A DNA stretch of 23,807 nt. Source: Purshia tridentata (lineage: Eukaryota > Streptophyta > Magnoliopsida > Rosales > Rosaceae). Positions 18,477 to 23,807 of this stretch are shown one piece after another. A model generated the notes under the pieces. That model worked only from the letters and a program-made list of their open reading frames with translations, did not search any database and had not been told where the DNA came from. How positions within the stretch are numbered: the stretch's first letter is position 1; every line of letters begins with the position of its first letter. The stretch covers positions 1 to 23,807 of the forward strand of contig QANT01001050.1 of NCBI GenBank assembly GCA_003254885.1. Direction: 5' to 3'. The translations under genes and the position numbers were made by a program.

Positions 18477-21400
18477 NACTTTTTTTTTTTTTTTTTGTTT
18501 CTTTTTGGTCTAAGCAGGATGCACTACTACTACTTATTTCTTAACATAAGGACTTTTTAAACTTGTTTCTAGTTTTAGCTGTCTAAATTCTTGTATCTTG
18601 ACAGATGCCATGCAAGAAAAGTTCAATTCATGGCTTCTGAAGACCCAAAACTTTTTAAGTGAAGTGACTTCTCCACTGGGCAAAACTGGTCAGAGTAGGA
18701 AGCCTATCACCAGTGAGGCCTTTGAGACACAAGATGTGGAGGACTTATTTATGGCAGAACAGACAATTAACAGCAGAACACCAAATGGAATTCTCTCATT
18801 AGCTGCTATTGTATCTATAGAGCAATTTAGCAGGTGATTTATTTGTTAAGTTATTTTTGCTTGAAGGTTTTACATTTGTGTCTCCTAAGTAACTTGGTTC
18901 GTCAGTTGCAGTATGAATTTTATTCTGAGAGGAGAACTGATTCAGTGTAATGATTACATTTCTGTTTTGCAATATAAAAAACGTTTTATTGCATAATTAA
19001 AAGGGATATAGAGCCATCATACTATAATGCATTTTGTTTTGGTCAATTACTACAATGCACTTGAGGATCCCCTTTAAAAAGCGGACTATATATATCCACT
19101 TACCACTAAATTTGGATCTTCTGACTAAACCACCAGAAAACTCCTTCCATTAAGGGATCCTCAAATAATTACATTTAAGGGATCTCTCTAGGCCCACCCC
19201 ATATAGTATGTTTCAACAATTCGAACTGTCTAATTTTTAGATCTATAAGACTATCCAAAGACCATCCTTGCCAAAAATTAGGAAGATCGACAACCATTAA
19301 GCTAATATTGATAAAATAAATAGATGAACAAAATATTTTTGATAAGCACTTGAAATGATGACCATTTAAACAAATGGGTAAATGGTTTCTGATTTAGCTA
19401 ATTTTTTGCAAGGATGATCTTTCAATAGAGACCTAAAATATAGACGGTTCCGATCATCAAAATACAATGTAGGGTTCCCACAATTGATCCCTTAACTAAG
19501 TGTTATTAAAGGGATCCCTCAAAGGAAGGGCCCTATGTTCTCTAGCCAAATATCTGGCATATAATTTTACCAGATAGGCAACATAACAAGCGAGACTCTC
19601 TAGGAAGAGAAATTTTTTCTGTATTTAATGTATGTATACATTTATATGTACTACTGTATACCATTTGTATATATGGCAAACACACTTTTGCTTTCAATTT
19701 TCCTGCCTCTGTTTACTCTAATATGGTTTATTCTCATATTGCCATAAGTTTTTATATGCACGGCTGGATAACCTTTTCATTTGTCTAGAACTTCTTTTAT
19801 TATGGAAGAGCTTGGTTTTATATGGTTGTCATACTGATGTAATAATTATCATTTGACTCTTTGAAGTTAAGATCTGCAGGATGAATGGATTGACCGGGCA
19901 GAAAATGCAGAAAATATTTAAAGCACTTGTTTCTGAGTCTACATATAATGATGCCCGTAATTTGGTTGAATATTGCTGCTTTAGGTTTTTGTCAAGGGAT
20001 AGTTCTGATATTCATCCTTCCCTCAAGGTTGGTAGTACTAGTACTTGGTGCAAGTGAAACTCATATCTTATGAAGTTATGCCATATATTTGCACTAAATA
20101 AGAATTGGTTTATCCATGTTGCTTTCTTGGATATCTCATATGAGATTTGGATTTTCTTATTGTTTCTGGATGATATTGGTGCATCAACAGGAACCAGCAT
20201 TCCAAAGACTGATATTCATAACAATGCTTGCATGGGAGAATCCTTATCGAGAAGATCTTGCTGATGGTTCAGAGAAAGCTTATTTTCAGGTTCATTTCTT
20301 CTGTTCATCTATTTATTTAAACTGATCTTTAGAACATAGTGACTTTTCTATGATCGTATAGTAGTTATCAAATAAACAGTTTGAGTTAGAGCAAAACAGT
20401 GGATGTGGGCCATTTTTCGTATGGATATTTTGCATATATGTTTTGTCAGCATATCCAGCATGTCCTATTAGATTGTATAAGATATGAATGATATCATGCT
20501 CTGTGAGACAGTTAGGATAGGTCAAGAGGGACATGTCATTCTCAAAGTTCATCCATCTGCTTGGAACTTAGATACCTGTTTATCTGATGAAGATGATGGG
20601 CTAATAGTTTCAAAATCAGTGTGACTCATAATGATTGTCAACTCCAAGGGCATGCTTGAGGAGTACTTTAAGTGCAAATGGTTACACCTACATGGTTCTA
20701 TCCCATGTAATATGTAAGAAGTCTGCATAATTCATGATAGGGGGGTATTGGTGATTTCATAAACAATATATATATTTTTTTTTTCAAGGAACTTTTATTT
20801 TTATTTTTATGTTTATGACTATTTGCTTATCTTATTCCTTTTTGGGTTTAATTATGTGACTGGCGATATTACACTGCCTTCCCTGCTATGATTAGGGTTT
20901 TTAAGCCTTCCAATCTGTGGTGAACTATGTAAATCCTGCATTTGTCTAGTTGTGCTTGGTACTTGAAAAGATTTTTTCCGTGATTGCTTTCGCTTGTTGG
21001 TGTGATATTTGGGCTAAGGAATTTGGTAGTTGAACTCGAATTTCACTAACTGCTGTGATACAGGTTGTTAGGGAATTTACTGCTCCAAAAACCCTAGCCC
21101 AAGATCACAAATTTAATCTCAATAAAACAGTAACGAAGAGCACTAAAATATTAAGCACAACCATGGCAAGAATTTACATAGTTCACCCCATATTAGGCTA
21201 TGTCCATGGGAAATGGGGATGATATCCTAAAAGAGATGATGAAGATTACAATATGAAGAAAAAATAGGCTCTTCCTCACAATAAATTATCCTCTCTTCCC
21301 TCAACCCAAATTCTTAGTAGAGAATCCCCAATTACACCTAAGATTCACAGGCTATAAAATCCCCATCCCTAACTCTAAAAGCTCTCACAAGAGCGTCTTT

Positions 21401-22643
21401 CTAAATTCTAAAAGTTTCTCAATGACCTCTTTTAAGTGATGTCTTTAGACTTTAGAACTAAAGGCCCATTTACAAGCTGCTGTCAGAGTCCCAAAATGAT
21501 AAAGAGCGTCCCAAAACAGTAAAGAATCTGGTAAAAACTTGAAACTTGAATAATGGGGAAACATGCCCAGGCCGTGCTGTTCAAACATCTTGAGCCACTG
21601 TTCATATAATCATGCAACAAAAGTTTTTCTGGAGATGAAATCTATTTGAGCTTGTGGTCGACGTAGGGTTTAATTGTTTGTTATTTTACTAATGTTATGT
21701 ATTTATATCGTAGTTCTCCGATAACTGTGATAAGTTTAGCAATTGATATTATGTTGTATTCATGATCATGACATGCAGATAAAAGGGTCACTTTGTAATC
21801 TTTGAGCCATTAGTACATAAATCATTTAAATTACCCAAATTAGTGCACTTCGAAATTGAAAAAGTCATAACTTATGACACCTAATATATTGATTATAGGA
21901 CATAAAGACTCAATAAGATAAATTAAGACTCCAGAACAATGGACCAAATGCATAAATTGCATTTATTATGCACAAAGACTGAAATCATGTGGCACTTGGA
22001 TATACTTTCAACTTGGCTCCTGGCCTCCTGCATTATCCTTGAGATATGTCCTTCCAGTGGCTTGTACTTGATCCTCTCACCACTAAGTTTGCATCCCACC
22101 ACTTTGCTTGCAGCCCATATTTGCTCCTAATGAGAGCATTCCATCGTGTAGAATCTAGGTAGGCTGTTTTAACACTGATTGCATGCCACCAGGTTTTTAT
22201 GGGCTTTGGTCTCTACAAATTCAAGGAAAGTTCTCTTTCGGTCATTTTACTATACTGCAAGGATGCAGTGACTTAGGGTAAATCAAATGTGTTAGGGTTT
22301 CTCTCTTCTTTTTTTTAATTCTTTTTTTTGGGAATATGAACATGTCTTTGTTTGTGTACTAACATTTTACTCTGATTGTTTGTTGAGTGGATCTCTTGTC
22401 TGCTGAGATGTAAATTTTGTTGGTATATATACAAGTTTGTTTCTTCTGAAAAAAAAGGTAGACTTATTTCTTGCTGGCATTGCAGAGCAAGCTTGTCAGA
22501 GAAGAGGCTTTTGTTCGTATGGCTCCTGCTATTTCTGGTGTGGCTGATAGGTCCACAGCACATAATCTGTTTAAGGCTATTGCTGGAGATGAAAAGGGCA
22601 TCTCTTTGAGCTTGTGGTTGACTTATGTTGATGAACTTCTCAA
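16641..22643 (+). CDS. DUF639-type plant protein, N-terminal part, 5 exons, 3' partial
   Basis: Exons 16641-16830, 18605-18833, 19880-20027, 20191-20289 and 22486-22643 join in one frame, with phases 1, 2, 0, 0 and 2 at the ends. All introns are GT-AG (donors GTGAGT, GTGATT, GTTGGT, GTTCAT, GTGAGT). They encode 274 residues, then the gene leaves the window inside intron 5. Residues 1-63 are rich in Ser, Gly and basic residues, compatible with organelle targeting (inference). Key blocks: NGILSLAAIVSIEQFSRMNG (about 124-143), LVEYCCFRFLSRD (168-180), AFQRLIFITMLAWENPY (192-208) and EAFVRMAPAISGVADRS (about 229-245). The EYCCFRxLS, F-R-L-x-F and AFxRxAPA pattern is that of plant DUF639 proteins (roughly 650-850 residues, function unknown). 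No stops or shifts: it looks intact and is the only clearly living gene here. Family assigned from memory. Confidence 0.82.
16831..18604 (+). other. Intron 1 of the DUF639-type gene
   Basis: 1774 bp, donor GTGAGT, acceptor TTGACAG. It contains a poly-A run with an N (about 17047-17083, N at 17064), A/G-rich AAAAAGAAAA repeats (about 17192-17233), a 43-bp tandem duplication, AAAAGA repeats (about 18361-18386) and poly-T runs with an N (about 18448-18496, N at 18477). No coding sequence recognised. Confidence 0.75.
17603..17688. repeat. 43-bp tandem duplication, near-perfect
   Basis: TGATGTCTAAGTTCTCTAGG plus 23 further bases at 17603-17645 is repeated at 17646-17688 with one mismatch at the last base (CTCA versus CTCG). 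The flanking TGTGATACTAGTAAG and TGTGATACTAGTAAT (about 17689-17733) form another short repeat. The near-identity indicates a recent event. Confidence 0.95.
19060..19523. mobile_element. Fold-back MITE in intron 2
   Basis: A palindromic 464-bp segment. The left end CTTGAGGATCCCCTTTAAAA pairs with the right end TTAAAGGGATCCCTCAAAG. Inner arms also pair over more than 100 bp, for example GACCATCCTTGCCAAAAATT on the left with AATTTTTTGCAAGGATGATC on the right. The centre has ATTTAAACAAATGGGTAAATGG. No open frame and no clear target-site duplication. The superfamily is not assigned. It lies wholly within intron 2 (18834-19879). Confidence 0.7.
20290..21065 (+). other. Intron 4, left part, no element recognised
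   Basis: Begins after donor CAG then GTTCATTTC. T-rich sequence without coding signal; the open frames on both strands at 20116-20552 overlap exon 4 or the intron in other frames and have no likeness to proteins. Confidence 0.6.
21066..21619 (-). mobile_element. LTR-like sequence, antisense, in intron 4
   Basis: A 554-bp segment beginning TGTTAGGG and ending ATGCAACA, i.e. TGTT...AACA ends as in LTRs. On the minus strand it contains CATGGACATAGCCTAATATG and GTGAACTATGTAAATTCTTG. This resembles the GTGGACGTAGGC...GAACCACGTAAAT stretch found near the 3' end of many plant copia LTRs. Just outside the TG end lies GCTGTGATACAG, close to the complement of an initiator-tRNA-Met primer site. No 5-bp duplication is visible (CAGGT versus AAAGT) and no gag-pol is near, so it is a solo or truncated copy. 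Confidence 0.4.
21630..21790 (+). pseudogene. Degenerate duplicate of exon 5 end plus intron 5 start
   Basis: CTGGAGATGAAATCTATTTG and GAGCTTGTGGTCGAC match exon 5 (22583-22621: CTGGAGATGAAAAGG, TTTGAGCTTGTGGTTGAC). Farther on, ATTGTTTGTTATT, AAGTTTAG, AATTGATATT and GTATTCATGA match intron 5 at 22662-22742. This copy lacks about 24 bp covering the end of the exon and the splice donor, and has a TAG in the continued frame, so it cannot serve as an exon. It lies in intron 4 about 950 bp upstream of the original. Confidence 0.8.
21791..22485 (+). other. Intron 4, right part
   Basis: No element recognised. Ends with the T-rich acceptor GGCATTGCAG before exon 5. The open frame at 21939-22130 has no family likeness. 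Confidence 0.5.
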
Positions 22644-22794
22644 GTGAGTTTCATTGTTTGTTATTGACCTAACCTTGTGTATTTAAAGTTCTCTGATAAT
22701 TGCAATAAGTTTAGAAATTGATATTGTGCTGTATTCATGACATGAGGTGTAGATAGATTCAAATTCTAAGTGTATGTATAACATTGTAAAATAT

Positions 22795-23168
22795 TTTCAC
22801 CACTTTTGGTCCGTGTAGTTTGAGCCCGGCTCCACTTTTGTCCCTGTAATTTCAACTATGCCGATTTTGGTCCTATACTTTACAAAATGTTGCAATTCAA
22901 GGACACGTCAACATTTCTGTCCGTTAAGTCTTCAAATCTGTCCTTGAATTGCTAACGCTCTATAAAGTACAGGACTAATATAGCGACCATTTGTAATGTA
23001 CATGACCAGAGTTGCAATGGATTTGAAGACTTAATGGACAGAAATGGTAAAGTGTCCTTGAATTACAACAGTTTGTAAAGTACATGACTAAATCGGCACA
23101 ATTGAAAGTACATGGACGAGAGTGGAACTTGGCCCAAACTAAAGGGACCAAAAGTGAAATTTAACCTT
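22795..23168. mobile_element. Mutator-type MITE with long inverted repeats, in intron 5
   Basis: A 374-bp element flanked by the perfect 11-bp direct repeat TTGTAAAATAT (22784-22794 and 23169-23179). Its arms of about 150 bp are inverted copies of each other: the left arm has CACTTTTGGTCC, AGTTTGAGCCCGGCTCCACT, ATGCCGATTT and TTAAGTCTTCAAATC; the right arm carries the complements GGGACCAAAAGTG, AGTGGAACTTGGCCCAAACT, AATCGGCAC and GATTTGAAGACTTAA. No coding capacity. The duplication length fits Mutator-like transposition. Confidence 0.85.
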
Positions 23169-23273
23169 TTGTAAAATATGACCTTTTTGTTTTGTTTTTG
23201 TTTTGCTTTCTTTTCATCTTTTGTTTTTCACTTGAATACCTAAAGCAGTAGAAGAGTCGGCTCAGGAACAAAA

Positions 23274-23807
23274 TGTTGTGATTAAATTACTCCAAGCAAT
23301 TTAATCCTTCCCTTTACGGATCTTGTTCTAGATGAATTAGATGAAACTTGCAAAGAAAGTAAACAGCGAATAAATAAAGGAAACAACAACGGCAATTGCC
23401 TACATCCACGGTGAGCACCCAATAGATTTCACTAACTTTGAGAAAGAATTACAATGATCACACAAATTCTCTCTCACTCTAGGTCTTAATGTATCTCTCA
23501 CACTTGAGTTTCTGCCTCTCTTCAGAACTTATGAAGACTTAAGAAACTCTCCTCTTCTTGATGTTTATCTTCTTTTAATGGCTGTAGCAACTTATTTATA
23601 ACTTATAGGCAGCAGATACAGTTAGGTTTCAACTAGGATTCCTAATCCTACTAGAATTAGGTAATTGGCCTAATTAACCAATTCTATTTCTTGTACAATT
23701 AGGAGACACTAAGAACTTCTTCCTTAACTAGGAAGACCTTGCACAAATTCCTCTCGGCTTCCTTAAACCTGCACCCTACTAGGAATTACCTAAATTGCTA
23801 CTTTCCC
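23274..23807 (-). mobile_element. LTR-like sequence, antisense, cut by window edge
   Basis: Begins TGTTGTGATTAAATTACTCC. On the minus strand it contains GTGGATGTAGGCAATTGCC, the phrase seen near the 3' end of copia-type LTRs in many plants. The bases just outside, GGCTCAGGAACAAAA, distantly resemble the complement of a tRNA-Met primer site (GGCTCTGATACCA). CT-rich and repetitive CTAGGATTCCTAATCCTAC blocks follow. The far end is beyond the window. Lies in intron 5 of the DUF639-type gene. Confidence 0.35.

Noticed and set aside
16641..22643. Assignment to the senescence-associated AAF/OSA15 family
   Set aside because: Considered first, but the EYCCFR, F-R-L and APA-containing blocks follow the DUF639 pattern better; should be settled by a profile search.
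22644..23807. A sixth exon of the DUF639-type gene
   Set aside because: A candidate acceptor near 23246 (TAAAGCAG) gives only a short frame ending in TAA with no family likeness; the rest of the window is MITE and LTR-like sequence.
1..23807. tRNA, rRNA or CRISPR array
   Set aside because: No cloverleaf with conserved arm motifs, rRNA-like conserved block or regularly spaced direct repeat with unique spacers was seen.

Overview
The window reads as nuclear DNA of a flowering plant, most likely a eudicot. It is AT-rich, has long GT-AG introns, CT-rich leader-like sequence, CCCTAAA telomere-type degenerate repeats, and remnants of the usual plant DNA transposon superfamilies: CACTA, hAT-Ac, PIF/Harbinger, Mutator-like elements and MITEs. 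No bacterial operon, RNA gene or CRISPR array is visible. Two single Ns sit inside homopolymer runs, which suggests a draft assembly.

Layout. Positions 1-2440 hold a MITE end, a 31-bp minisatellite inside a possible mini-CACTA element, a degenerate telomere-like tract and a CT-rich leader-like stretch. Positions 2440-6781 are a complete-looking CACTA (En/Spm-type) element with TIRs, a TAT target-site duplication and subterminal GCTAT repeats. It has no recognisable transposase but carries pieces of host genes: a DUF506-like fragment, a chain of mini-exons and an Fe-superoxide-dismutase exon (a 'Pack-CACTA'). Positions about 7013-10050 are a decayed hAT-Ac transposase gene plus a GC-rich 3' terminal region. 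Positions 11136-13176 are a decayed PIF/Harbinger element with both its ORF1 and its DDE nuclease. Positions 13458-13912 are a cysteine-rich broken reading frame that I do not recognise, preceded by a TATA box. Positions 14170-16253 contain a pair of direct repeats, the second of which is split by a 787-bp Mutator-like insertion.

The only gene that looks alive is on the plus strand from 16641 and runs off the right edge. Five exons (63 + 76 + 50 + 33 + 52 residues, junction codons included) splice cleanly into a 274-residue N-terminal part of a plant DUF639-type protein of unknown function. Its introns have been colonised by a 43-bp tandem duplication, a fold-back MITE, an antisense LTR-like sequence, a degenerate copy of its own exon 5 with following intron sequence, a second MITE with an 11-bp target duplication, and a second LTR-like end.

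The left 16 kb is thus a transposon graveyard and the right 7 kb an intron-rich housekeeping-type gene. No functional pathway links the two. Family names come from recognising motifs by eye; no database search was run.
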